DNA from: Daedaleopsis sinensis
Taxonomy: Eukaryota > Basidiomycota > Agaricomycetes > Polyporales > Polyporaceae
Direction of reading: 5' to 3'
NCBI GenBank assembly: GCA_033807695.1
Contig: CM066302.1
Span: forward strand, 2,542,001 to 2,606,000
Length of the DNA: 64,000 bases
Part shown: positions 44,007-56,315 of the stretch, in pieces
Layout of the letters: every line of letters begins with the position of its first letter
Position numbering within the stretch: position 1 is the stretch's first letter
Translations under genes and position numbers: made by a program
The notes under the pieces: model-generated
What the model was told of the DNA's origin: nothing
Seen by the model: only the letters and a program-made list of their open reading frames with translations
Database searches by the model: none

Positions 44007-46762
44007 TCATGCAAAGGCAGCCTCCGCCGGGCTCGACAGCTCCGTGAAGCCGTAGTCCTCCCCCTTCACAAACGCGCGGGTGCACTGCGCCATCGTCACG
44101 GACCTGCAATCGTCCAGTCAGCCTCGTGCAAAGTGCAACACTACACGCTGGATGATCTGAAGGACAGGACTTACGCTCTTGAGATCGGGTCAGTCTGGTA
44201 GAAGTTGTCGATGGGCTTCTTGAACGGCTCCCCGGAGACCTTGGCGCCGGCGGTGCCCGCGGCGAGGGCCTTCAGGCCGGCGAGGGCAACGTCCACGGAC
44301 GTCGACTCGGTGGCGTCGTAGCGGAGGAGCGTGGGCGAGATCTCCCACATGCGGTCGCGCAGGCTCAGGACGTCTTCGTACGGGAGCGGAGACCCGACAA
44401 TCTCGGAGAGCGCACTGCACGCGGTGTGAGATATGAGGCACAGCGCAGACAACTACAACGACGTACCGGATGATCTTCCAGTCCTCACGGGAGGCACCGG
44501 GGGGAGGGACAGCGGCGCGGCCGAGCTGTGAGCGGCCCTCGGTGTTCACCCAGGTCACGCCCTTCTCGGTGTATGCAGAGCCAGGGAGGACGACGTCTGC
44601 GAACTGGGCACCGAGGTCACCATGGTGGCCCTGGTAGACGACGAAGGCGTCCTGGGGGATCTGCTTCGGGTCGACATCGTCGGCGTTGAGGAGATAGATG
44701 AACTTGGCCTTCGTCGACGCTGCCTTCTTCGATGGGACGAAGCCGATATCGTACGCAGCGGCGCGGGATGCAGCCTGGACGTCCTGTAAATCGACGCCCT
44801 CCGTGTCAGACGAAGAAGAGGACTCACCCGCTGGAGAACGCTGAAGCCGTTCCACTCGGGCGTAACGAGCGTCTCCTTGTTGGCGTCCACGAACTTGGCG
44901 AGGGCGTTGTAGACGGCAGGCCCGTCGGCGTGCTCGACCAACGAACTGCCGACGATGATCAGGGGGCGCTTCGCAGCCTTGAACTTCTTGGCAAACTCGC
45001 TCTTGCCCGCGACGAAGTCCGCGAGGGCCTTCGCGTCGTTGCCGAGGTGCTCGTAGCCATAAGTGGTATCGACGCGCTCGCCGATCAGGCCGACCTCGAG
45101 CGTCGTGTGCAGCCAGCTCTTGCGGATACGCGAGTTCAGGACCGCGGCCTCGTGTCGCGGGTTAGTGCCGACAAGGAGGATCACATCAGCCTGCTCGACA
45201 CCAGGGATGGTCGCGTTGAAGAGGTAGTTCGACCGCACGTCGACAGCGTGTACAGGCGCGGCATGGCCCCCGGCGCCGTCGAGAGCGGTGTTATCAGAGC
45301 CTAGGCGGTTGACGAGATCCTTCAGCGCGACAAGCGACTCCGTGTCCGCGAGGTGGCCAGCAACAGCCTTGATCTCGTCACCCTTGGCACCGGACTTCTG
45401 GAGGCCCTCGGCAATGGTCGAAAGCGCGTCCTCCCAGGACGCGGTGACGAACCTGTCACCCTGCTTGACGAGGGGCACCGTCAAACGCTGGAACCGAAGA
45501 CCGTCATATGCATACCGCGTCTTGTCGCTGATCCACTCCTCGTTGACGTCGTCGTTGGGGCGCGGCTGGACACGCATGACGACGACGCCGCGGGAGTCAA
45601 CACGGATATTTGAGCCAACGGCGTCGAGAACGTCCACGGAGTCGGTATGCTTGAGCTCCCATGGACGTGCGTGGAACGCGTAAGGTTTGCTCGTCAGCGC
45701 GCCGACGGGGCAGAGGTCGACGAGGTTTCCTGACAGCTCAGAGTTCATCGTTTTCGCCACGTACGTGCCGATCTGCATGTCGTTTCCACGGCCAGTCGTA
45801 CCAAACTCCTCTACGCCGGCGACCTCGTTGGCAAACCGTACGCACCGGGTGCACTGGATGCAACGGTTCATTGAGGTCTTCACAAGAGGGCCAAGGTCCT
45901 TGTCCTCCACAGCACGCTTGCCAGCAATCTCGTGGAATCGTGTCCGGTCCGCACCATAACGCATCGACTGATCCTGGAGATCGCACTCACCACCCTGGTC
46001 ACAGATAGGGCAGTCTAGAGGATGGTTGGAGAGCAGAAATTCCATGACACCCTCGCTTTACAGCGTGTGAGCGCTTGTTGAAGAGGACGAGGTCTGACTT
46101 ACCGAGCTTCGTGGACAAGGGGGGTGTTCGTCCACACCTTTGCACCAGGCATGGCGGGCATGGCACTGGGGCAGCCGTTGAGCGGAGTCCCTTCTAGGGC
46201 AAACAGTCTACTCACCAGGATGCCACGGGTTTTGGTGACCGCTCAACCTCTACCAAACACATACTGGAGGAAACATGAGTCTTCCGACTTCCCTGCTCGT
46301 GTAAACGCAAGCATGCGGATGGGACACGTACCGGCAGTTACCCGCGATGGCGAGTCGGTCATGATAGCAAAATCTGTCAAAATGTCAGAAGTGTAGTATT
46401 CGGTGACGCTAGATAGAAACGCACCTAGGGATCGTTGCTCCTGCAGCCTCGCATGCTTGAATCAACGCCGAACCTGCAACCTCCCCCTCAGCACCGCAGG
46501 AACACCACGCTCGACTGTGGATGAGTACGCACCCTGGGGAACGGTGACCTCCTTCCCGTCGACGGTCAGGGTGATATCCGCTTGTCGGGCCGACGTCGAG
46601 GCAAACGTGCGACGACCTATTAAAATATGTCGTCGTTCAGCGAAGAGCCAGAGGGAGAACAAGAGAGGGCGCACTTGAGCGTGTCGCGGATGGGGCAGCG
46701 ACGACCTTGGCGAGCACGCCCGCCGAGGAGGGCTTGGAGGCCGACGAGACGAGCCGGAACAT
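44007..46762 (-). CDS. NDUFS1/nuo-78 orthologue: NADH:ubiquinone oxidoreductase 75/78 kDa subunit (complex I)
   Basis: Minus-strand exons from ATG 46762 encode the largest matrix-arm subunit of complex I, about 745 residues. An N-terminal mitochondrial targeting sequence ([13 protein letters not shown], Arg-rich, no acids) precedes a 2Fe-2S ferredoxin domain with [15 protein letters not shown]. Then come the 4Fe-4S ligands in [34 protein letters not shown], and the molybdopterin-oxidoreductase-like C-terminal domain ([22 protein letters not shown] upstream). The final exons give [17 protein letters not shown] and end at TGA 44009-44007. It carries electrons along the Fe-S chain from NADH. Introns are many in the 5' third (46083-46700) and few later. 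Its 3' end converges with the transporter at 43788 across 218 bp. Confidence 0.95.
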
Positions 46763-47176
46763 GGCTTTCGCCGAGCAGGAAAGTGGGCGGGAGATAGTCA
46801 GGAGAGAGTGCGCACGTCGGCGGAGTGCTCACGACGAGGAAAGGATGCAAGACGACGCGCTCGTCGCCCAACACGATGACCAAACTCCGGCTCTCGCCGA
46901 GTGTAACCGGACCCCGTTCATTGGCTCCGGAATTGGTCGCCGCTTGATTGGGTAGCGCTTGGGCGGACCGTCGCCGGCGCACACCTCAAAACTCAACGTA
47001 GTTTTGAACGTCACGGTCAACGGCAAGCCTAGTAATATCGTCGAAGCTTCTTGCAGCATGGTGCAAGGGTCCATTAAGGTAAAGTAGGGTTGGCATATGA
47101 TACACTGCTAGTAATACAACATGTCCGCAAGATCAAGCCAGTGGAAAGCAAGAAAGCAAGAGGCACCGAGAGCACA
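46763..47176. other. intergenic, no gene seen
   Basis: Upstream region of the complex I subunit and 3' flank of the next minus-strand gene. No TATA box or repeat stands out. Confidence 0.4.
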
Positions 47177-48755
47177 CTACGGGACATATACCACCAGGAG
47201 CACGTTCACCACGAGCTTCTCCATGTCGCCCATCCCAGACACGAACGGCACCTTTTCTCGCGAGATCACGCCGGGGAACGTAACGTGGTCGGACAGAACC
47301 TGGATGTCCGTCCCCGCAAGCGGTATCGCCCCGCTCTTCACGACCTTCTGTCGGATAACGTCCGTCTCGTCCTCTCCAGGCTCTGACGATGCAGAGCCGA
47401 ACGGACCTCGGATGGGGGGCATGCCGCGAGACCCGTTGCTCGAGCCAGACAGAGATCCGCGGCCAACAGACGCAGTCGGGCTGTCCGGGTTCTCGTTCAC
47501 GATCTCTACCGTCTGGTCCACCGGCCAGATGTAGCCCCCTGCTGTCCAGCGCAGCTCTGGCGCGAGCTTGTAGAGTTTTAGGGCGTGGTACAGCACGGAG
47601 TCGCCGCCCTTTAGCTGCAATGTTACAGTCACAGTCAGTCTACGAATCCACCACAGCCAAGGAGGCAGCTTACATTCGGCACCAGCGACTCCGCGAGCAC
47701 CTCCCCGGGGTTCACGCCGTACTCTCCAGTGAGGTGTAACGCGATCGTCCGCCCGCGCGAGAGGTTGAGCACAGGGGAGAGCATGTCGAGGAACCGGTCG
47801 CTCGGGGAGATGAGCGGGTCCGGCTGGATCCCCGCCGGGCCGAACGACTTGACCTGCACCGCGTACGAGATGGTCATCCGGCACCCGCTCCGCACAGGCT
47901 GGATCTCGTAGTCGCAGTCCGAGAGAAACGCGGTCCACTCGAGATCGCCGCCCTTCCCGCCCCGCCCGTAGAACCGCTCCTCCGCGCCGTCCGGACTGCG
48001 TATCAGGAGCGACCCCCCGCGGAACTTCACCGGGAGCGTCACGAGGATCGTCGCGACGCGGCTATCGAGGGGACGCGGCTGGACGGTGACCGCGTTGCCC
48101 TTCGGCCAGATCTCGAGCTTATCTCGGACGGCCGTCAGATAGTGCCCGACGGGCAGGGCGGGGAAGAGCGTGTTGCGCACGGCATCGAGGATGGGGTGGT
48201 TCGCGAGCTCGAGCGTCGCGGTGAGGGGAAGGGTGGGCGGATAGAACAGTGTTTCGTTTTCGGCGTACCCGTTCATCGTCGGATGCGGCAGGCACGAGGA
48301 GATGAGCATATCCAGCGCGGGTGGCATGTCCACATCGACATCGATAGGAAAGTCCAGTGCGTAGGCGATTGCGCTCTGATCAACGCGCGAGGAAAATGCA
48401 AGAATACAGGTGGTCAGCATGCTTTGTCTAGGGTCGCACAGGCGAGCGCGCAACGCGGCGGACGCACCTTTGAGCGGAAGAAGAGAGTGAGGTGTGTTGG
48501 GTCCATGGGTACGCGCCCTGAGACTGCGAAAGGTCGCGCCTTCGCGCTGATGATGGCCGCTATCGCTGAACGATACGCTGCTTGGCTGTCGTAATCGGGG
48601 TCGGAGCCTCGTCTCCTAGGCTTGCTGGGAGTATAGTGCGCTTTGCGCTGCTCGACCTCAAACTCGGACACGCTCTGCGTGCGTGGAACAGGAAGGTCGG
48701 GGTACCGACTAGGCGGGGTCGGGGAGGACATGCTTGAGATCGCGGTGAGAGGCAT
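47177..48755 (-). CDS. 2OG-Fe(II) oxygenase-like protein (prolyl-hydroxylase-like fold, degenerate ligands)
   Basis: Three exons encode about 475 residues. The N-terminus (from ATG 48755, or 48731) is Ser/Pro-rich and polar. The core has VATILVTLPVKFRGGSLLIR and, after a Gly-rich insert, WTAFLSDCDYEIQPVRSG followed by CRMTISYAVQV. This matches the layout of the fungal 2OG-Fe(II) oxygenase proteins that read GGELVVRH...W.AFYSDCEHEV..V.SGHRVTLTYNL. Here the His of the CEHE block is Tyr, and no HxD is clear, so catalytic activity is doubtful. The C-terminal part (LKGGDSVLYHALKLYKL) also fits that family. Family assignment is by remembered pattern only. Confidence 0.5.
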
Positions 48756-50350
48756 CGCTGGTGTTTGCGGGAGTGAGCTGCGGTCGTGGTGGTGATGGTC
48801 AAGGGCGAGGGTCGGGGGTATGCAAGTAGATGATAGTAGAAGAGAGATGAGCTAGTCGTGTCGTGACGGGATGAGGAGAGAACAAAGGATGGCGGAGATG
48901 GAGGATCAGGACCGACCGAGAGGCGTCCTGCACTAAGACCTATAGTAGGATGGCTGCTCGAGCAAGACGGAAACACGACGGAGCCTCCGGTGCACGGCTT
49001 GTATATCAGGCTGCGCGGCGGGCTTCTGGGAGGTCTTATGACGACAGAGTCCGCAGAACATAAAAAAGAGCGCGATCATATCTTCGGCCACGCTCGAGCA
49101 GCGTGTTTTCTCAGATGGGACATCACCATCGGAGCATCCTCCCCTTCCGCACAGGCACCCTGGCACAGGCTCGGACGTGATCGCGATGCGCACGATAGCA
49201 CGCTGCCAGATGCGCAGGGCCACGGGGATGCGCGACGGACGCCCCGGGGCGCAGGTGTGCCCCGCCCAGCAGCTGGGCATGCCGGCCTAAGGAGAGCTCG
49301 CGACAGCATCGTCCCGGCCGAGCCAGGCGCGGCGGACATAACAAGCCAGTCGGGCCCACGTCGCAGTCGTTCCTAGGCAAGAGTGAGCACGCAGTAAGAA
49401 TACGTCCCCATAACGAGATCTGCCCTCGCCAACTCTTCGTCGGCAGGGCTTCGCACCTTCTCGCAGTCCAGGCCGTTCGCGCGAAGCGGGCGCGATCCCA
49501 CAGCCCCAGAGCGAGTGCTCCACGCCCTGGTAGACTGCAGTGAAGCGTCCAGCTGCGAGCCGGGCGAGAGTTCGCGCGAGGGCCACGAGGCAACAGCGTG
49601 TTTCTGAGGGAGATCGCTGTCAGTGGCTGATTCCCATGTTTCGCGAGCTGTGTTTGAAACCGTGCTGGTTCTTGACCCGGGGAAAGTCCTTGAACCTGCT
49701 TAGCCATCAGTTCTCATCGCCCGGATGAAGTTGCTAGTCCTCTATCCCCGTCAGATATTCCATCTCGGGCGGGGACGATGAGATATTTCAAAGGGCTCTC
49801 AACCTCCACTCTGGCAGGACCACGATGCGGAAAGTTTATTCGAATAGGGATCGAGACGCAGCAGCGGGCAGGTGACGGGGGTGGTGAGAGATGTGGTCAG
49901 GCTCACGCTGTGGTTTGTGGTGTGAGCAGAAGAGGGTAGCGTTGAATACGTTCAACTTCAAGGGACAGCGCTTACAGTATCCTCCACACTCCCGGACCCT
50001 GGTCTTCGCCTTCTCCGGAGGATCATCGCGGGGCCCCGCGCAGCGTGAGGCTCCCAAACGGCACCCTACACACCCAGTACCCACCATACGATAACCGTGA
50101 GTTCTATATTTACGATCGTGATGGACGGCGATGTTGTTAGTAGTACATCCTACGATAGCGCTATACGAAAGTTCCCCATAAACCCAGAAGCATGGACTGG
50201 TCAAGGCGAGGGCGCATGCGTGGCTGCAGCACGTGTTGCGCACAGACCACGATGACCCGCAGAGACAGTAAGAAAAGACCGCAGAGGACAGCAACACAGC
50301 TCACAAGACGTGAAGGGTTATGCAGCATGCCAAGGGCCGCGGTCCATGAT
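48756..50350. other. intergenic, no gene supported
   Basis: 1.6 kb. A long minus-strand frame at about 49123-49707 is Arg/Pro/Leu-rich and overlaps others in the GC-rich part 49090-49570, without motifs; I do not call it a gene. Nothing else recognised. Confidence 0.35.
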
Positions 50351-52789
50351 TCAAAGACTGAAGCTCATCTCGTCCCGGTCATCCGACCATAGCCGTGCGT
50401 ACTCCAGGCATAGGCGATAGACATACGCTGCGTGGAGGGGGAGTGGTGTCAGCAGTCGCTCTCCAACGTACGAAATGCATAAACGGGGTAAGCGGGCACG
50501 CAGCGAGGGGGTTGAGAAGGGGGTGCTGAACGACAATGACCCCGTGACACCTTGCAAGGTACGCACCTTCCATATCCACTCGTCGCCCAATAGTCCGCTT
50601 CCACTGCTTTCCGGCACGTGCTATCCGTTTCAGCCTCCGATCCCCGTCGAGAGTCTTTCGCTTGTCCGCTGGCATGTATAGGGCGGTCGCGTTTGCAGCA
50701 TGCAACGCAGAGTCCGTCGCCCCGGAGAAGAACGCGTGGATGTTGTAAATCTCGGAGTACGACTGCGATAGAGGGATATAATGCAACCTGCGGCCCGATA
50801 GTTAGTTTGGGGTTTACAGCGGGTCGTAGTGCTTCGGCATGACGTACCAGGGTTGTATCCAGTCCGAGAAGAACTCGCGGTAGACTGTGGCTTTGAGCAC
50901 TGCGCTATCGGACTCCATGAACGAGAAGAAACGCCCAGAATACCCCATGCCGTCAAGGTCCACGATGTACTTGTGCTTCCAATGGTCTCCAAGGTTGACA
51001 CCACCGTCATCGACACGGTGTACGCGAACGAGAGCATCGAGCCCACCGGGGAAGCTCTCCGCACCAACAATCTTCACAAAGGCGACGTCCATAATCTCGT
51101 CATTGAGCTTAGCGGCAGGAACGTCGGCATAGATGTAGTTCGTTGATCCGGGCGGGTCAGCGAACACGATCGTGCGGTTAATGGACGACCGATCGTTCGC
51201 GAGACGGACGAACCTGGCAATCAAAGCTAAGTGGGAGAGAAGCGGAAGCTCGGAACGAACACTCACCTATGACGTTGGTACTGTGCGGCGAAGCCAGGAG
51301 GCGAGCTACCTCCGCCTGTGGAGGCACCACGCCAAAACACCTTGTCGCTCTTCTCGTCCCACGGAGCCTCCATATCATCGATGGCTTTCATGTGGAGGTT
51401 GACCGAGTCCCAGCCGTACGTATATCGCCGAGTCTGCGCATAATAGTAGTGACTTGGTATGCGAATATCGAGGTAGCCTGATGCTTTCGCGGGAGAGAAC
51501 ATCGGGAATGTTGCTGCGACCGTCCGCCAGTCAGAGAAAAAGTGACCCTGGTTATAACGTGCCCACGGGTTGGTGCAGAAGGAGTAGTTGCCGGAGGTGC
51601 TGCGCGCGAAGACGAACTCCTCGTTTCGCGCGGTCAGCTGGCTTGTCTTGTTGGTCAATGACGCACGAAACGAACTGAACAGTCGGCGCGCCGCAGTACC
51701 AGGTTCGCAGGTCCGACGGAACGCCTCCCATACGTTGCCTTCGCCGTGCCAATCCGGATAACGTGTGCCGCTGAGTTCGTCATGAATAGCATCTATATTA
51801 CACTTCAACACGGGCTCCGGTATATGACAGACAAACAAGCATACCGATGTTCAGTTTTGATGTTGTGTTGGATGGGACTCGTAGTTCCCATGGAACGAGA
51901 ATACGGCCTTCAGCCATCGCATTGATAGGGAACTCCATATCAGGAAGCTAGAGAGCATGTCAGTGACTCTTGTATAGCATGGACATGCATGCAATCGTAG
52001 TCTAGTAGTGTACGGTCAAACTGCAAGTCAGTCCATTTAGGACTTGAAGGCATGAAACTGCACTCGCATATTGGCCCCATGCGGGTCAGGTACCCAAGTG
52101 TGTGGTCGGAAGAGGCATTATGATATGAAGACTCTCACATTTTCCTGGAAGCTCTTGAGCATCAAGAGAAAGCCCTTCGCCCGCGCACTGACATCTGCAC
52201 TCCCTTCTCCTTCCATAACATTGACTGCGGTCGCTTTCCCGTCCTTCACGCGCACAACATCTACGTGTGGAAGATATCCTGCCTTGAGACCATGAGTGAC
52301 ACTGACAAGCTCGGATCAAGTCTGATTGAGTTGACATACTAGAGAGGCTCGCGACCGCATATCTTCTCCGCTAATCTCCCAAAATGGAGCAAGGTCTTCG
52401 TGAATATTGTCATACTCATCGAGCATAAGCACATTGTTCTCCAGCGCGAAGTGCCACCAGTTATCGAAACCGCGTGGCGGTTTTCTCTTGTATCTCCGCT
52501 CATATTCGCGGACCGCATCTTCGAGTGTGTGACTCTGTCTGGATAGCTTTTCGCGGAAGCTGTTTTCGGCGTCGGCCATGAGCTTCGAAATTGGGTGCTC
52601 CTTGATTGCTGGTCGCGCATTTGGCCAGAAGGGGAGATAGTGAGAAGCAGCGAGGAGAGAGTCATCAGGAAAGCTGTCGACGCTCTGTCGGCGCGCAGAC
52701 CATAGTCCGCCTTGCATGAAGACGATGACCACCGCGGCCAAGAAGATGAAACCCCTCCTCTGTCCGGAAAGGCCGTGTCCCTCGTACAT
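50351..52789 (-). CDS. CAP10-type glycosyltransferase, family GT90
   Basis: Minus-strand gene from ATG 52789 to TGA 50353-50351 with several introns. An N-terminal type II anchor (GFIFLAAVVIVFMQGG, residues about 13-28) is followed by a stem region (GFDNWWHFALENNV). The GT90/CAP10 core has LPDMEFPINAMAEGRILVPW, FCTNPWARYNQGHFFSDW, DKVFWRGASTGG, KYIVDLDGMGYSGRFFSFM and YREFFSDWIQPWYVMP, ending with EYARLWSDDRDEMSFSL. GT90 enzymes move xylosyl or related sugars to glycans, in fungi mainly in capsule or cell-wall polysaccharide synthesis in the Golgi. The exon structure between 51960 and 52330 is uncertain. Divergent from the AMSH gene, whose ATG is 344 bp away. Confidence 0.85.
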
Positions 52790-53133
52790 CTCGACGGTGG
52801 CGACGCGTTTTGGGTGTGTAGACGTCGGAGAGAGGGGAGTTTGGGAGCCCAGTTAGCCTCGAAGGTGTGTGTAGTAAAGAGCGTACAGGTTTGGGGTTAG
52901 AGAGGAGGAGGCGGAATAAAGACGAACGAGTCGGAGTCCAGCGCAGAATGTACGGTCTGACGCTCGCGCTCCGGACTTTGCGCGTTCAATATCGCCGGGC
53001 GCCAGTTATGTCAGCATAATTGCCCCCGTTCAGCGCATCTTGGCTATATTGGGAGGTTACCACTGCCAGACTGAAGCTCTGACTGCGGCGGTACTGGCCT
53101 GGCGACTGCACTCCTTCCTCTTCTTCGACCACC
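52790..53133. promoter_or_regulatory. shared promoter region of divergent GT90 and AMSH genes
   Basis: 344 bp between the two start codons. No clear TATA box; a pyrimidine-rich stretch (actccttcctcttcttcg) lies just before ATG 53134. Confidence 0.4.
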
Positions 53134-55966
53134 ATGAGCTCTCCCATATACCCTCCTCATCACAGCGCTCCTGCAGGTCCCAGCTCTTCACGATCAAGCC
53201 ACTATCGCCCCGCTACTATCGCCGAACTAGCAGCGAAAGCGCAGGAGAACCTCTGGGATCCAAGCAAGGGCCTCAAGCACTGGCTGCGCACCGCAGAGAA
53301 AGCCCGTAGGAATGCGGAAGCACTCATACAGAACAGCAACTTTGAGGGTGCGTTTGTGGAGTATGCGAAGGCCGCCACAATTGTCCTAGAGAAGCTCCCT
53401 ACACATCAAGAGTACCAAACGCTCTTGAATGCCGATCAGAGACATAATCTTGGAATGGTGAGTACTCTGGTCACACATAGCATGTCCCTTAAATGCTCCG
53501 GACGCACGTCGGTCTCTGCCTATCACCTTTGCGAAGCCATCATATGCGTATACATGGTGAAGGATAGCCATGCCAACCAGGAAGGGGACGTAGGCCGGTC
53601 ATGTCGGTGTCTCTATTCGACGAGCACATGCAAGTACGACGGTCTGGCGCTACTGCACTCGCTGCGTATAGACCAATACCGTTCGCGTGATAACGGAAGT
53701 TGCACCGATGTAGCCTCCGCAACTGTTCCTATCGACCCTTGGTAGCGTATAGTTACCGCACCGCTTTGCCGATGACCTTGCAACTTCAGGCATCCTTTAG
53801 CAACGATGCGCATATCGTGATTCCTCATTCTCTTTCGGTAATTGCTGATCATCGCGCCCATTAGAATGGCCAAGATATCCTTGACAGCCTCAGTCAGCTC
53901 AAGCCTATACTGGTTGAGCGATACGAAAGCTGGCAATCCAGTCAACGCTCGTCCCCGAGCTCGAGTCGACCAACGTCGGCCGATCCGCATCGGAGCCGGG
54001 AGGAAGAACGCGCGAGGGAGGCACGTGAAGCCGCGCGTCGGGAAGAGGCGTGGAAGCAGGAGGACTACCTTCGTCGTCAAGCGCAGGAACGGCAAGCGCA
54101 GGAGGAGGCGGCTTGGAGGCAATCGCATGATGCGTGGAGACGAGAGGATGTGGACCGATCCCTCCTCGTGGAGAGGCAAAGACGAGAGGACGATAACAGG
54201 CGATACTCACAGGAAGAAGCTAAGAGAGAGGAGGAACGCGCAAGGCGGAGGGTGGTCGATGACAGACGTCGGCAAGAGGAGGACAACATCGTGCGAAGAC
54301 AGCAGGAATCAGAGGCAGCAGCCCGCGCTGCCAGAAGAGATATGTCAAGACTTACGCCCTCTCCTGTTCCGCCAAGCACCGCCAGCTCTTCGGTACGGAT
54401 GCCAGAGCCAGACCATGGCTCAAGACCTCCGCCACGGTCGGTGCATGCGCCTCAACCATCGCGTCCCGATCCATACATGGGTACCAGCAATCTCATGCCC
54501 CTCGAGAGTCCGAACAAGTACGAGGACGACTCGTCCACGGACGTCGAGGGCACCAAGATTAATTGGAGACAGCGCAATGCAGAGCAAACACCGAGGAGCA
54601 GGCCGCCGCCTGGGTACATCGTGTCTATTGACGAGCATGTATCATCGAAACTAACGCGTCTTCTAGGGCCCCGTTTTCAGTGCCGATCACGACAACCTCT
54701 CCTCCTCCCGCAGATCTGGGTTCAATACAGTATCCAACGCTGATGTCACAACACCAGCTCAAGCAGGGCTATGTGCCCTCCCTCCAATCCATGTTCGCAT
54801 CTACTTCTATATCCGATACGCTAGACTCATCTCTCTTATTCGATCCCAAACCGCAACCTCAAACCAGCGACCTGTACAACAACATCCTGCCTCCTCCGTC
54901 CGTGCCGGCTGTTCCAGCAGCTCCAATGGCTCCTGTCATCCCCCCATACCCCACGCACATGCCCGTGCCCGTGTCCCACCAGCCACCCGCGACGTACGTG
55001 CCGTCGCACACGCAGTCGTACTCTAATCAGCGCGGCCCCTCGCCCAACGGTGCGCGGTCGTCGCAGCCGCCACCGCAGCACCAGCACCGTCCGTCCGCGA
55101 GCTCTTCCGCGGGCGCACGGATCGTGCCCGGGAGCTCGCGGGACGCGCTGGTGGGAGAGCTGCGCACGATCAAGCTGCCACGCGAGTGCCTGCCCAAGTT
55201 CCTGTCGATCGCGCGCGTGAACACGCTCCAGAACCGGGAGACGTGCGGGCTGCTGCTCGGCAAGGACAAGGGCAGCAAGTACGTCGTCACGACGCTGCTC
55301 ATCCCGAAGCAGCACTCGACGAGCGACACGTGCATGATGGACGAGGAGGAGCTCGTGCTGCAGTTCACGGAGGACAGGCATCTGATCACGCTCGGATGGG
55401 TGAGTCGCCCGCGCTGGGGATGTGGCTGTCGCGCGGGAGCCTGACATCCGCCTTCTTCTTCTTCCTTCCTTTCTTCCTTCCTTCTGTCCAGATACACACC
55501 CACCCTACGCAGTCGTGTGAGTCGCTTCGGATTCCAGATGCTGGAACCGCAAGGGAGAAGTGGCTGACCGCATTCGCAAGGTTTCATGTCCTCGGTCGAT
55601 CTGCACACGCACTCCGGGTTCCAGCGCATGCTGCCCGAGTCCTTCGCTGTCGTCTGCGCGCCGTCGTCTACGCCCCAGTACGTCGCTCCGTCAGGGTTAG
55701 TTAGTCCTGCGCCCGCTGACCCGCGATGCAGGTTTGGCATCTTCCGCCTCACTGATCCGGGAGGCCTGCAAACCGTCCTGGAGTGCAACGCCAAGGAGGC
55801 GTTCCACCCGCATCCCGATGTGCCGATATACACCGTGAGTGCACTGCGCCCCTCTTTACTGCAAGAGCTTTGGTTGACAGTGTGACACGCCGCGGTCGCG
55901 CAGGACTGTGACAACAGTCATGTACAGATGAAAGACCTCCCATTGGAAATCGTCGATCTCCGATGA
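53134..55966 (+). CDS. AMSH-type K63-specific deubiquitinase (JAMM metalloprotease)
   Basis: The N-terminal exon (53134-53457) encodes a MIT/USP8-dimer-like helical domain (RPATIAELAAKAQENLWDPS, HWLRTAEKARRNAEAL, NFEGAFVEYAKAATIVLEKL) that in AMSH binds ESCRT-III. A long charged coiled coil follows (53950-54350, very rich in Arg, Glu, Gln), then a Pro/Ser/Gln linker. The C-terminal MPN+ domain has the catalytic Glu in NRETCGLLLGK (near 55250) and the JAMM zinc ligands in [20 protein letters not shown] (split by an intron at 55518-55583), ending in DCDNSHVQMKDLPLEIVDLR. It trims K63-linked ubiquitin at endosomes. The intron 53458-53863 is unusually long (406 bp). Stop TGA at 55964-55966. Confidence 0.9.
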
Positions 55967-56315
55967 TCCCTTGCTCTTCTTGTGTAACCCTACCCTGCTC
56001 TGTCTCAGGCTCCTGTAGTATGCATGTATGTTCTTCTTGGCTGTATCGACACATCACTACCTCGTATTTATCCGGCCTCTCCGTGTCGTGCTTTGTAGGA
56101 TCTATGCTCAAACCCGCTCTCCCTCGGCATCCCCGGAGTACTCTTGCTCATCCGTATATTACAGCCTACTACCGTTACCGTCCAGATTGCAATACAAACA
56201 AAATCTATATCCTGAGCGTGCGCAAGTGCGCATACGTAATATTGGTACATACAGATACACCGAGGCCGCGGCCACCGCGCGCCTCCCCATCCCAAGGGTG
56301 TTGAACCAGATACAT
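55967..56315. other. 3' intergenic region, no gene seen
   Basis: Convergent 3' flanks of the AMSH gene and the truncated MFS gene. Confidence 0.4.

Noticed and set aside
49123..49707. A 194-codon minus-strand frame
   Set aside because: The composition is Arg/Pro/Leu-rich as expected of GC-rich noncoding DNA, and it overlaps other frames of similar length.
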